Source: an uncultured Paracoccaceae bacterium | Lineage (GTDB): Bacteria > Pseudomonadota > Alphaproteobacteria > Rhodobacterales > Rhodobacteraceae | Direction: 5' to 3' | Length of the DNA: 64,000 nt | NCBI GenBank assembly: GCA_947496535.1 | Contig: CANMDE010000008.1 | Span: 39,662 to 103,661, forward strand | Shown here: in pieces, positions 19,413-28,817 of the stretch | Layout: every line of letters begins with the position of its first letter | How positions within the stretch are numbered: the first letter of the stretch is position 1 | Position numbers and translations under genes: made by a program | The notes under the pieces: model-generated | The model's input: only the letters and a program-made list of their open reading frames with translations | Told to the model about the DNA's origin: nothing | The model's database searches: none

Positions 19413-19713
19413 GAAGACAAAGATCAAAGTCAGTCCAGGTACCAAAAGAGAGCTGCGAACCCTTGGGGCGCGCATCAGAGAAGCACGGTTGCGCCGTGAA
19501 TTGTCCCAAAGCCTCGTGGCGGAACGGGCTTCGGTAAGCGTTCAAACGGTGGGCAGGATCGAGAAAGGCGACGCGGGCGTGAGCGCGGGTGCTTATGCCA
19601 TGGTTTTGCAGGCACTTGGCTTGTTGGAGGGGTGGGGCAATATTGCCGACAGCCTTGGAGACGAACTGGCTGACGAACAATTACGCAAGCGCGCACCGAA
19701 AGATGCATCATGA
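19411..19713 (+). CDS. hipB: HipB-like XRE antitoxin
   Basis: LGARIREARLRRELSQSLVAERASVSVQTVGRIEKGD; overlaps hipA start. Confidence 0.85.
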   Translation: MKTKIKVSPGTKRELRTLGARIREARLRRELSQSLVAERASVSVQTVGRIEKGDAGVSAGAYAMVLQALGLLEGWGNIADSLGDELADEQLRKRAPKDAS

Positions 19714-20945
19714 CAATCGACGTTTACATCAATGCCTACGGTGAAAACCGTAAGGCAGGCATATTGCGTCGGCATGCCGGCGCAGGCCGCGAGCGTGTGA
19801 CCTATGAGCATGATGCTGACTGGTTGAAGTCGCCGGATGCATTTCAGTTTGACCCAACACTACCGCTGCGCGCCGGAACCCTGCATCCAGGCGCCAATAA
19901 AGCCATGTTCGGCACCCTGGGCGATAGCGCTCCTGATACATGGGGACGCAGTCTTATGCGCAGGCGCGAGCGGCGGGAGGCGGAGCTAGAAGGCAGACAA
20001 GCCCGCACGCTCCAAGAAACAGATTATCTCTTAGGCGTCTCAGATGAGACACGGCTGGGCGGTATCCGATTTTGCGAAGACGGGGTGTTTCAATCTCCCC
20101 AAGCAAAGGGCGTTCCCTCAACGGTCGCGCTTGGCGATCTGCTGCAGGCAGCACAGCGCATCGAGCGCGGTGAAGAAACCGATGAAGATCTAATGATGAT
20201 CTTCGCGCCGGGCTCGTCTCTGGGTGGTGCGCGTCCCAAAGCATCTGTATTCGACCAGCATGGAAATCTGTCGATTGCCAAGTTTCCAAAGCAGAGCGAT
20301 GACTATGCGGTGGAGCGGTGGGAAGCGATAGCCATGGATATGGCGAAAGCGGCTGGTCTCGAGGTTGCTGATCATCAGCTCGTACAGGCGGATGGGCACA
20401 CGATATTTCTGTCGCGCAGGTTTGATCGAATTCATCATCATGATTATGATGATCACCGCATACCTTTCATGTCCGCCATGGCTGTTACCGAGCATGATGA
20501 TGGTGATGATACATGCAGTTATCTTGAGATTGTGGATGCGATTAACGAGCGCGGATCCGAGCCAGAGCGAGACCGGGCCGAATTATTCCGCCGGATGGCT
20601 TTCACGATCTTGATTTCAAATACGGATGATCACTTCAGAAACCACGGGTTTTTATGGAGCGGCAAAAAGGGTTGGCGGCTGAGCCCGGCTTACGATTTGA
20701 ACCCGGTTGCCAACAGTGCGCGCATTTTGTCGACGCGGATTGATTTTGATGACGCATCTGCATCCATTGGATTGCTGGCCTCAGTCGCTGAATATTTCGT
20801 TTCGAAAAATGACGCCGATCAGATCATCGACGAGTGTCGGGCGGTCGTGTGTAAGTGGCGCGACTTTGCCCATGCGCGCGGTGCGCCTGCTTCTGAAGTA
20901 AAGATCATGCAGTCTGCTTTTGAACACGAAGAGACCGCTGCGTGA
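19710..20945 (+). CDS. hipA: HipA-family serine/threonine kinase toxin
   Basis: PGSSLGGARPKASV, SIAKFPKQSDDYAVERWEAIAMDMAKAAGLEV, FLSRRFDR, MAFTILISNTDDHFRNHGFL, LSPAYDLNPV. Confidence 0.93.
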   Translation: MTIDVYINAYGENRKAGILRRHAGAGRERVTYEHDADWLKSPDAFQFDPTLPLRAGTLHPGANKAMFGTLGDSAPDTWGRSLMRRRERREAELEGRQARTLQETDYLLGVSDETRLGGIRFCEDGVFQSPQAKGVPSTVALGDLLQAAQRIERGEETDEDLMMIFAPGSSLGGARPKASVFDQHGNLSIAKFPKQSDDYAVERWEAIAMDMAKAAGLEVADHQLVQADGHTIFLSRRFDRIHHHDYDDHRIPFMSAMAVTEHDDGDDTCSYLEIVDAINERGSEPERDRAELFRRMAFTILISNTDDHFRNHGFLWSGKKGWRLSPAYDLNPVANSARILSTRIDFDDASASIGLLASVAEYFVSKNDADQIIDECRAVVCKWRDFAHARGAPASEVKIMQSAFEHEETAA

Positions 20946-20991
20946 ATTACAGCGGCCGATCCCGTTTATTGTCTTGCGGCTCTCAGCAAGA

Positions 20992-22488
20992 CTAGTTGTG
21001 AGACTTTGCAGCATGCATGACGCTGCGCAAGACCGACATTAGGTCTACGGCATTGTCGTTGGTGACGTCGCGTATGACATTGCTGTGCTCAGTATCTGCG
21101 TCAGAACGTGTGAAATCGGACTGCGCAGCAGCAACGCGGCGTACCCATTGTAATATCACTTGGTTAAGCAGAGCCGATTTACCGCGCCCTGTCGCGCCAT
21201 GAACCTGCGTTGCACGCATAATGTCCGCGAGATGCCGCGCTGACGCCGGATACGAGTGACCGGTTTTCTCAAGAGCATGATGCGGCGCGCCAATGATTGT
21301 CCAACCGTCATGAACAGCCCGGTTTGAAACACTTCTGTTGTGATCCAATAAGGGCATCAGATTGCAAGTAAGGTGCAGGTCGACATGATGCGAAGCTGCA
21401 TCATACCAGTGAAGAACGCAGCCGCGCGGAACGCTGCCCTGCAACTCGTCCAGACCCATGTCTAAATCTAACAAGAACACAGCCGGCACCCAGTTGTCAT
21501 CAGCGGACCGGCCCGAGGCATCTGCCAAGTCCGCGAAATCCTCAACCGTATCGTGCATTGATTTGCATGCGAGAATAAACATGTCACGGGTCTGCTCACC
21601 CATGAGCCTAACCGACAGGTTTTCACCCACGAGCGCGTCATAACCGCTACCACCATGAAGGACGTCGGTGCCGCTGTTGTTCGCGCGCACTCGATCATCG
21701 CCAACCAACATAAAGTCGTTGACCGCATCATAGAAGGAAGCCCGATCAGAACCGTCACCGCCGCGCTGGTGATCGCTCACACCATCGACACAGGCGATCC
21801 AGACGATGTGCCCGCCCACGCCAAAATTAGTACCGTGACCGGTTTGCGGGTCGGATGCATCTGCGCCAGCACGAACTTGATCGTCGCCACTGCCGGCGAA
21901 CAAGCGATTGCCAAGCAATGCGTCATCACCGCCACCGCCATGAATGACATCAGCACTCCACCGTCCGGCCAACAGGATTGCCAATTGATCGTCATGCAAG
22001 TCGAGCTGCAGATCACGTGGGAACGTGCCAAGATCATGCGCTTCGCCGCCGCCATAAAACTTGAAGGCATGCTCGCCGCGCGCCGGCACCGCGAGCTTAT
22101 TGTGGTCGGCGATGGAATTAGCAGCCACAACGTCAGGCGCAACCGCGCGCACGGTTGCTTTGAGAACCCGATCGGTCGTTGAACCTGACCAGTCGGCCGA
22201 CGCTGAACCGTCGGCCTCATCATCATTGTCGGTCGAAACTGCATCACAATGAACAGACTGACCGCTAGCAGACTTGACGACGCCCGGCGTTATCGAGTCC
22301 GGTGCAGCAGCAGGCGGTGAGTGGACAGCATGAAACATCCGCGCCCAACCACCGGTGTCCACCGCGGTTTTCCCGGTATTGCCTCTAAGCAGTGGGCCGA
22401 AGCCATCCTTACACAGGACGTCGAGAACCATGTCCTGGTCCTCGTCGAACAATGCGACAGGCGTGTTGCTGAGTGCATCATGGTTCAT
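20992..22488 (-). CDS. RTX-type (GGxGxDxL) repeat protein
   Basis: DVIHGGGGDDALLGNRLFAGSGDDQVRAGAD and DVLHGGSGYDALVGENL. Confidence 0.65.
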   Translation of the reverse strand: MNHDALSNTPVALFDEDQDMVLDVLCKDGFGPLLRGNTGKTAVDTGGWARMFHAVHSPPAAAPDSITPGVVKSASGQSVHCDAVSTDNDDEADGSASADWSGSTTDRVLKATVRAVAPDVVAANSIADHNKLAVPARGEHAFKFYGGGEAHDLGTFPRDLQLDLHDDQLAILLAGRWSADVIHGGGGDDALLGNRLFAGSGDDQVRAGADASDPQTGHGTNFGVGGHIVWIACVDGVSDHQRGGDGSDRASFYDAVNDFMLVGDDRVRANNSGTDVLHGGSGYDALVGENLSVRLMGEQTRDMFILACKSMHDTVEDFADLADASGRSADDNWVPAVFLLDLDMGLDELQGSVPRGCVLHWYDAASHHVDLHLTCNLMPLLDHNRSVSNRAVHDGWTIIGAPHHALEKTGHSYPASARHLADIMRATQVHGATGRGKSALLNQVILQWVRRVAAAQSDFTRSDADTEHSNVIRDVTNDNAVDLMSVLRSVMHAAKSHN

Positions 22489-23162
22489 GCTGCATCTCCT
22501 GGGGTTCCGAATTCAGGACAGGTTTCGCGGTAAAGTTCATGGATCTGCAGAGCATTACGGCCATGAAATTCATGCATTAGTTTGTTGAGCAATTCCGTGC
22601 CTTCTATCGGGACACGATTCCCGATCTTGTCTTTGCGCGCGATAAGACCGAAGAGTTCAGCGGCTTTAAATATTCTGTTTATGTCAGATTGCGCCGAATG
22701 AACCTTTGCAGGGTCCGTTACGCCGGCATTGTCGCAACAGGCCTTTGAAAGGCTATGTTTTGTAAGTGGGATTTCGATAAATGAGCGTGTCATTCCAGCG
22801 ATCAGGAGAGCATCGTCGTCGACAAACTGGGACTCTTTCCAAACAACCGTGAGAGCTTCAAGGGCCGCGAGGCTGGCAAGCTTGGACTTTGCGGCCTTGA
22901 TGGTTTTTCTATCTTCGGAAATTTTGCTGATGGGATGGGGAAAAATATCGGTGTCGAGAAGGAACAGATATGGCCTAATCATTCGGAAGAGAACATCCGA
23001 TGAGGCAAGCGCCAACGCGGTTTCCTGAGATTGCGCTGATACGATTTTATGCGCCGTCTCGGCTCCCAATGCTTCGTTCTCTTGCCTCATGTTTTTACTC
23101 CCGCTGATAGGTACAGCTTTTCGCAGTCTAGCACGGATCGATGCATCTCCGCTTCTATACAA
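22485..23162 (-). CDS. Hypothetical protein, possibly transcriptional regulator
   Basis: 225 aa, 4-bp overlap with the downstream RTX-like gene; no clear motif. Confidence 0.5.
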   Translation of the reverse strand: MYRSGDASIRARLRKAVPISGSKNMRQENEALGAETAHKIVSAQSQETALALASSDVLFRMIRPYLFLLDTDIFPHPISKISEDRKTIKAAKSKLASLAALEALTVVWKESQFVDDDALLIAGMTRSFIEIPLTKHSLSKACCDNAGVTDPAKVHSAQSDINRIFKAAELFGLIARKDKIGNRVPIEGTELLNKLMHEFHGRNALQIHELYRETCPEFGTPGDAA

Positions 23163-23303
23163 TTTGGATAGAGAACGAGTCTGTACTAAGCGTCTGTATA
23201 CACTCTATATTCCGATGGTTCAGACAACGGTATTAATGAATCAATAGATTTTGCAGGTCACCTAAATCCGCCTATTTCAGGGTAAATTTCAAGGAGATTT
23301 ACG

Positions 23304-23591
23304 ATGACCAAAATAACAAAAACCAACTCTGTTCTTGTAGAACAGGCCGAACCGCCCAAACTTGCGTCTTGGATGGTCGCGCAGTCTTACACAAAGACAA
23401 ATAGCGAGCAGGGCGTTGAGGCGTTCCGTGCTCAATTTCAAGATGTTGATCCGGACGAGGCACGCAGTTGGGCCTATCGCTTTGGATGGGAGAAGCTTCA
23501 CTACGCTTATGAACCGTTGATCGACATCAGCATGATCTTATTAGCGGTCCTGGGATTGGTACTTGCGCTTATCGGCTTGCTTGCCACGTAG
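23304..23591 (+). CDS. Small protein with C-terminal transmembrane helix
   Basis: 95 aa ending ISMILLAVLGLVLALIGLLAT. Confidence 0.6.
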   Translation: MTKITKTNSVLVEQAEPPKLASWMVAQSYTKTNSEQGVEAFRAQFQDVDPDEARSWAYRFGWEKLHYAYEPLIDISMILLAVLGLVLALIGLLAT

Positions 23592-23783
23592 ATTGGTCAG
23601 GCATCCGCCGAGAAACCGAAAGTGCAATATTTCCCAGTTTTCGAACGCATCACGCAATAATTAGGTCTCTACAAGGGCATCGTTCAACATTGATGGAATT
23701 CTGATCTAACAAGCCCTTTCTCAAGAGCCTACAGAGATCAAGCGACGCGAAAAAGATTAAGGGGCTTTCTTTTGCAGGCTAAT

Positions 23784-25649
23784 CTAAGCGGCACTTTCTT
23801 CCGGGACATCCGCGGTCTTAATCAGTTCCTTGGCATAGCGCTTCGCTTGAGAGATGCTCTGCTTATAATCATCGGCAGCAAGCGACAGAGACTCAGGCGA
23901 TGTAGCGCGATCCAGATCATCACTGGACCAATCGTCTGAAAGACGTTTGCTAATGGCGTAGCAAGTAGCCTTGCCAACACGGAAAGCCATAAACTTTCGA
24001 GAGGCTTTTAGGATGGCGGAACGCACGACTTCGGGCTCGCCCAATGTCCGCAGCTCCGCGTCCAGCTCAACGGCCATTCGCTCAGAGGCTGAATAAAGGC
24101 CATTTACGAACAGAGTTTGGGCGTCCTTATAAAACCGCCCAGCACGGCCTCTCAGGTTCTTTTCGGCGATCTCTTCCGCATCAGTCAGAATCTTGATCTC
24201 TGGCACACGTTCCAGCGACTTTGCTGAGCGAGAGAGCTTTGACCCTTCGGGAGCCTTGCGCACCTTCTTATGTTTAGCACGCTGACTTTTGCTTGGGTCG
24301 AGGCCAGTGTGGTTTTCGCCGTGATCCTCGCCAGTCTCGGGGAAATCTGTATCCAAATCGACAGGGTCCGACGTGTCGCTGCCTTCAGCTGCGCCCTCAG
24401 TCACCAAAGCCGACTTGCGCCGCGAAGGACTCAAGGTCGCAGTGGGGACACGAAACTCATCCAGCAATTTCTGAAGGTCGCTTTGCAGATCGTCCAAATT
24501 ATCATCAGATGTTGGCGATTCAGACCGTATCACGTCTTTGACCCAGTCGGGCATGAGTTCGCGGACATAGGCATCAAAGTCTTCGGCACGCATCGCGGAC
24601 CGATCATCTGGCCAAGTAAGTCCATCCCGATACTGGTTCGGCAATGCCAAACTGTCGATGAGTTCAATTTCAACCGTGAGGACTTTGGAGCCGAAGGGGA
24701 TGCCGAAATTCGGCGCAGCAGCAGACCATGCCTTCTTCGATTTGATGTCGTACCGCTCTCCCTTGTGGACAAGCGCACAAAAGGTAGTGGAGCTCGTCGC
24801 TGGGTTGGCAAGTGCGCTCAGTGTGTGGCTGTGGCGCTCATGTTTGGGATCATGAATGTAGTGGACCGTTATCTCTCCTCCGGGAGCTTCGATCCGTTCG
24901 TGATTGGGCAAGTCACCGATTACTTCTTCGAGTGTCTTCAACCGCCGTGTGCGGCCAGTTTCTCCTTTGCCGCCGCCCTTTGTCATTGCAACATCAACTC
25001 GGACTTCCACGCCCTCTCCAAACCGCGCAAACCGTCGGAAGATGGCCGATGGAATATAGCTACGATCTAAGCTTTTCCCTTTGCCCAACGGTTCAGCGAC
25101 GGTGTCGTGATCTTCGCATTGGCCGAGCAACACTACTTCGGTCCAATCGAAATTCGTGGCTTGCCCGTCTTCTCTCGCAACATCTGAAACATCATAAACC
25201 GTGTCGAAACTGCCGTCTGGCAGCTCTGCTGGAAACCGAACGTAAGTGCCCTCATCTGGGTCATAGCCGATTACAACTTCGTTCACGAAGCCATCCTTAC
25301 ACGAGCGGTAGCGGATACCTTCGCGCGACATAGTCAAGCCAGAGACTTTTGCTCCGATCCCGAAATTGCCATCCAACGCCATCTCCTTGTTAACGGATGA
25401 AGATAGATCGGTTGCCTGCTTCAGCTCTTTGTCGTCCATGCCAACGCCGGTGTTCCAAAAGGTTAGCTTACGTACGTCATCAATCATCGTGGGATAAATC
25501 TCGATGCGGCGATTGTCAGCACTTGCACTGCACGCGCTCTCGTCGGCGTTCTTAAAGAACTCCCGCACCAAGGTGTCTACTGGGGCCTGTTCGATCAGTC
25601 GGTTGATCAAAAAGCGCTTGTCATGAATGTTAAGTGGTTCGGCTTTCAT
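23784..25649 (-). CDS. GHKL (HSP90/MORC-like) ATPase domain protein
   Basis: REFFKNADESA (N box), FWNTGVGMDDKEL (G1), GNFGIGAKVSGLTMS (G2). Confidence 0.8.
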   Translation of the reverse strand: MKAEPLNIHDKRFLINRLIEQAPVDTLVREFFKNADESACSASADNRRIEIYPTMIDDVRKLTFWNTGVGMDDKELKQATDLSSSVNKEMALDGNFGIGAKVSGLTMSREGIRYRSCKDGFVNEVVIGYDPDEGTYVRFPAELPDGSFDTVYDVSDVAREDGQATNFDWTEVVLLGQCEDHDTVAEPLGKGKSLDRSYIPSAIFRRFARFGEGVEVRVDVAMTKGGGKGETGRTRRLKTLEEVIGDLPNHERIEAPGGEITVHYIHDPKHERHSHTLSALANPATSSTTFCALVHKGERYDIKSKKAWSAAAPNFGIPFGSKVLTVEIELIDSLALPNQYRDGLTWPDDRSAMRAEDFDAYVRELMPDWVKDVIRSESPTSDDNLDDLQSDLQKLLDEFRVPTATLSPSRRKSALVTEGAAEGSDTSDPVDLDTDFPETGEDHGENHTGLDPSKSQRAKHKKVRKAPEGSKLSRSAKSLERVPEIKILTDAEEIAEKNLRGRAGRFYKDAQTLFVNGLYSASERMAVELDAELRTLGEPEVVRSAILKASRKFMAFRVGKATCYAISKRLSDDWSSDDLDRATSPESLSLAADDYKQSISQAKRYAKELIKTADVPEESAA

Positions 25650-25661
25650 AGATTTAGCCCC

Positions 25662-25916
25662 TTACAGTTTAAACTTGTTGGCACCATCACCCGAAGACGA
25701 GCCAAATTTTCTTTCGACGTCGCTAATCGCATCTCGAAGAGCTTTGATGATTTTCTTCACATCGGCATCGTCATATTCATATGCCCTGCCGTTCGACAGA
25801 TTTCCAAGTTTCCGAATAGCATCGAGTGCAGACTGCGTGCGCCCTTCAGCCAAGCGTATGAACTTCTCTCGTTTATCATTGCTTTGAGGCATATGTTCAC
25901 CAAATCTTTCACTCAT
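25662..25916 (-). CDS. Small helical protein paired with GHKL ATPase
   Basis: From internal ATG: MSERFGEHMPQSNDKREKFIRLAEGRTQSALDAIRKLGNLSNGRAYEYDDADVKKIIKALRDAISDVERKF; stop 12 bp from the ATPase start. Confidence 0.6.
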   Translation of the reverse strand: MSERFGEHMPQSNDKREKFIRLAEGRTQSALDAIRKLGNLSNGRAYEYDDADVKKIIKALRDAISDVERKFGSSSGDGANKFKL

Positions 25917-26166
25917 TGCGTTGAATTTCAGATAGCTACTGCAAGTCATAGAGTCAATAAATGCCATGAAATTCATGACGTATCTGCAAACTATGTTCCA
26001 ATAGAGCGAAAAAGCCGAAATTTTTGCTGCCAAATTTTGCAATATTTCTCTCCATTAAGGCTCTCTGACCCGCTGTTTGGGGAGAAATGCGGCGTGACTG
26101 GCACTTATGCACTCCTATTTAATTGGAGCCTGAACAGGTTCAAAAAAACTGAGCCATAGGCAGCGG

Positions 26167-26496
26167 CTATTCTAGCGATCGCAGAATGTCTGCCCGCTCC
26201 AACGCGCGTCGCAGTGCATGGTTCGAAACCCTCACGTAGATCTCGGTCGTCTTGAGTTTGGCATGCCCGAGTAGAGCCTGAACCATCCGTATATCTATAC
26301 CCTCTTCGATCAGCAGCGTTGCCGCAGAATGCCGGAACCGGTGCGGAGTCAGATGAGGCGCGATCCCTAAGCGATGCGACAGCACCCGTAGCCGTTTCCG
26401 AAAGGTTTGCGATCGGAGCCGGCGATCCACCGCGTTCAAGAAGAGCGACGATTTCAAGGAACCGTGCTTGGCCCGATCTACGCAGTATCGTCGAAA
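26167..26496 (-). pseudogene. Tyrosine recombinase, C-terminal remnant truncated by IS481
   Basis: LTPHRFRHSAATLLIEEGIDIRMVQALLGHAKLKTTEIYVRVS; frame stays open up to the IS edge (RRYCVDRAKHGSLKSS...). Confidence 0.85.
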
Positions 26497-26497
26497 C

Positions 26498-27496
26498 TGT
26501 AGCCTAGACGGACCCGCGGGACACTTGTGGTCCTACTGTAGCTTGTCTCTGAGAGCTTCGTAAGGGGTCTGGCCGTTGTGTGCGCCGTGCGGTCTGGCGA
26601 AGTTGTAGAACCGTTCCCATTCGTCGAGTTTAGCTTCGAGATCAACGTCGCCTTTGTAACTGAGCAGTTGGTAGAATTCCTGCTGATCGGAACGGTGGGA
26701 CCGCTCGACTTTGCCATTTAACTGAGGCGTTCCGCGCTTTATGTAAGCGTGCCTGATCCCGAGGTCTTCGACGTGCCAATGGAACTTGGCCTGGAACTCG
26801 TGGCCATTATCCGTACGCACTTCGCGAATGCGGAACGGAAACTTTTCGATGATGTAGTCAATGAAGTCGATGGCGTTTGCCTGCGTGTGCTTCTCATAAA
26901 CCTTGAGGGCGCGAACCCTGGTCGCGTCGTCGATCGCAGTATACTGGAACCGACGGATCTTTTCGCCGCTTTTTCCTTTGAATGTCAGAAACTTAACATC
27001 CACTTGGATATGATGACCCGGAACCTGCTTTTGATAGCGTTTGGTGTGTAATTTACGCATCCGTGTGCCTCTGGGCAGTCGATTGAGACCGTTGCGCTTA
27101 AGGATGCGGTAAACCCCTGCATCTGAGATGCTCACGCCATGATAACGCGCCAAATACCAGACAATCCTAATTGGCCCGAGGTGATACTTGCGCCGCAAAT
27201 ACAGCACCTTCTCGACGATCTCAGTTGGTGTTTGATTGGCCGGATTCTTCGGAATTGATTTGGCATTCTTCAACCCAGCTTCACCGTATTTTTGATACGC
27301 ATCCCGCCATCTATAAAAGCTAGACCTGCCGACACCAAAATACCGGCAGGTTTTGCGGGCATTGCCGATCTTCTCGGCATGTTGAAGGACTCTAAGCTTA
27401 CGTTGGATGTCGCGTTCTTCGTTCGTCATGAAAACTTCCTCCATCCCAAATCAGGGAATTTACAGGAAGTGTCCCGAGAGTCCGTACATATCTACA
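26498..27496 (-). mobile_element. IS481-family insertion sequence, copy 1
   Basis: Terminal inverted repeats TGTAG...CGGGACACTT; sequence shared with copy 2 over ~1000 bp. Confidence 0.9.
26533..27444 (-). CDS. IS481-family transposase (copy 1)
   Basis: HTH plus DDE motifs (HIQVDVKFL, VRTDNGHEF, GKVERSHRSDQQEF); 303 aa identical to the copy at 54563-55474. Confidence 0.93.
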   Translation of the reverse strand: MEEVFMTNEERDIQRKLRVLQHAEKIGNARKTCRYFGVGRSSFYRWRDAYQKYGEAGLKNAKSIPKNPANQTPTEIVEKVLYLRRKYHLGPIRIVWYLARYHGVSISDAGVYRILKRNGLNRLPRGTRMRKLHTKRYQKQVPGHHIQVDVKFLTFKGKSGEKIRRFQYTAIDDATRVRALKVYEKHTQANAIDFIDYIIEKFPFRIREVRTDNGHEFQAKFHWHVEDLGIRHAYIKRGTPQLNGKVERSHRSDQQEFYQLLSYKGDVDLEAKLDEWERFYNFARPHGAHNGQTPYEALRDKLQ

Positions 27497-27593
27497 GCGG
27501 CGAAAGTGTCGGGAGAGCCCCTTGTTACCGGATGCTGCGTTTTGCTCGAATGTCGCTCGGTCTGTCATCGTCCCACGTTTAGGCCGGAATTGA

Positions 27594-27613
27594 TAAAACT
27601 TTGCGACAGAACC
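27594..27613. mobile_element. Solo IS6-family terminal end remnant
   Basis: taaaactttgcgacagaacc = reverse complement of the GGTTCTGTCGCAAA end. Confidence 0.5.
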
Positions 27614-27632
27614 ACTTGAGTTCACACATTGA

Positions 27633-28352
27633 TTATATCACCGTATGAGACGGACCACCCGCATGGATGCCCAACTTGGGTACGCCACGCGGGGCACGTG
27701 GATTCGCGACGATGTCCCATTCGGTAACCAGATTTAATTTCAGGGCCAGCAGAGTCATATCAGCCACGGATTTTGCACCTGTCTTTAGCCGGATTTGACG
27801 CCGGTGCGCTTCGACTGTGCGGATCGAAATATCCAATATGAACGAAATCTCTTTGTTGGGATTGCCTTGGGCGACGCATTCAAGCACATCCAGTTCTCGG
27901 GCTGACAGATTGAAATCGGTATCAAGCATACTGACCGCCTTCATCTTGACGCTCAGCGCGTCTTTGTAGCTTTCACACATGAATGTCAGGCCGGAATGCA
28001 CTTTTTCAATGGCAGTCGACATTTCCTTGGCAGTGATGTCGTGGCCGATCAGGCAAGACATCCCGAAATCCAAAAACGTTTTTGAGGCAACGATATCTTT
28101 GCTTTTCACCACGGCGATCATCCGCGTTTCGCGTTTTTCATTAACAAGGCGGCTGGCGATTTCAAGAATACCCATCTGTTTGATATCGGACGAAATGATC
28201 GTGATGTTCGGTCGGAACTTCGAAATATTGCGCCACGCTGTGCTGCCATTTTCGCACTCTTGTATCTGGTCAATACCCAAGCCTTCGACAATGCGTCGAA
28301 TGCCACTGCGAACCAAGGGCTGTTCTTCGGCGATTAAAATCGATGTCATCAT
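27633..28352 (-). CDS. NarL/LuxR-family response regulator with atypical receiver
   Basis: MMTSILIAEEQPLVRSGIRRIVEGLG...LSARELDVLECVAQGNPNKEISFILDISIRTVEAHRRQIRLKTGAKSVADMTLLALK. Start chosen at the internal ATG. Confidence 0.85.
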   Translation of the reverse strand: MMTSILIAEEQPLVRSGIRRIVEGLGIDQIQECENGSTAWRNISKFRPNITIISSDIKQMGILEIASRLVNEKRETRMIAVVKSKDIVASKTFLDFGMSCLIGHDITAKEMSTAIEKVHSGLTFMCESYKDALSVKMKAVSMLDTDFNLSARELDVLECVAQGNPNKEISFILDISIRTVEAHRRQIRLKTGAKSVADMTLLALKLNLVTEWDIVANPRAPRGVPKLGIHAGGPSHTVI

Positions 28353-28817
28353 ATCTTCTCCTGCGGACAAATGCGGTTTGCAAAGGCAGAATGTGGCAGT
28401 CCTGCCATAAACACGATACATTGATACCTCATCCGCAATAGGAAATGTTCCGGAGGCGCTATCGAGCTGGTAGTGCGCAAAACACTGCGTATTGACCGGG
28501 TATTGACCGGCGGTTTTACCGTGCTTTCCGATTCTTTTACGTCGTCGGTGATGTGAATACGCTAAATTTTTCAACACTTGTGACTACGATGAACCGCATC
28601 GTTTGTGATGTTGAACGTTTCAGTATGGCTTCCAACGATTCTGTTTCGAGAAGACGCACTTCCTTCACGATCTGGGACATGGAGATAGGCCCTAGGCCGC
28701 CTTTTTCACGCTCTTCGTTGATCCGCCACATTGTTTTGCGGGTGAAGTAGAAACCGAGAGTTGAAGCAACCACCACACTTGTTCCAGCCACAGCCCATCC
28801 GGCAGGCGTTAGGCCTA

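Noticed and set aside
21655-22182. 175-aa plus-strand ORF
   Set aside because: Antisense of the RTX-like gene; the minus frame carries recognisable GGxGxD repeats.
24270-25333. Plus-strand ORFs of 266 and 173 aa
   Set aside because: Antisense to the GHKL ATPase, whose motifs are clear.
26749-27051. Plus-strand 100-aa ORF repeated at 54779-55081
   Set aside because: Antisense within the IS481 transposase; duplicated only because the IS is.
26498-27496. Target site duplication for IS481 copies
   Set aside because: Flanks (cgaaac/gcggcg and aaatc/catcg) do not match directly or crosswise.
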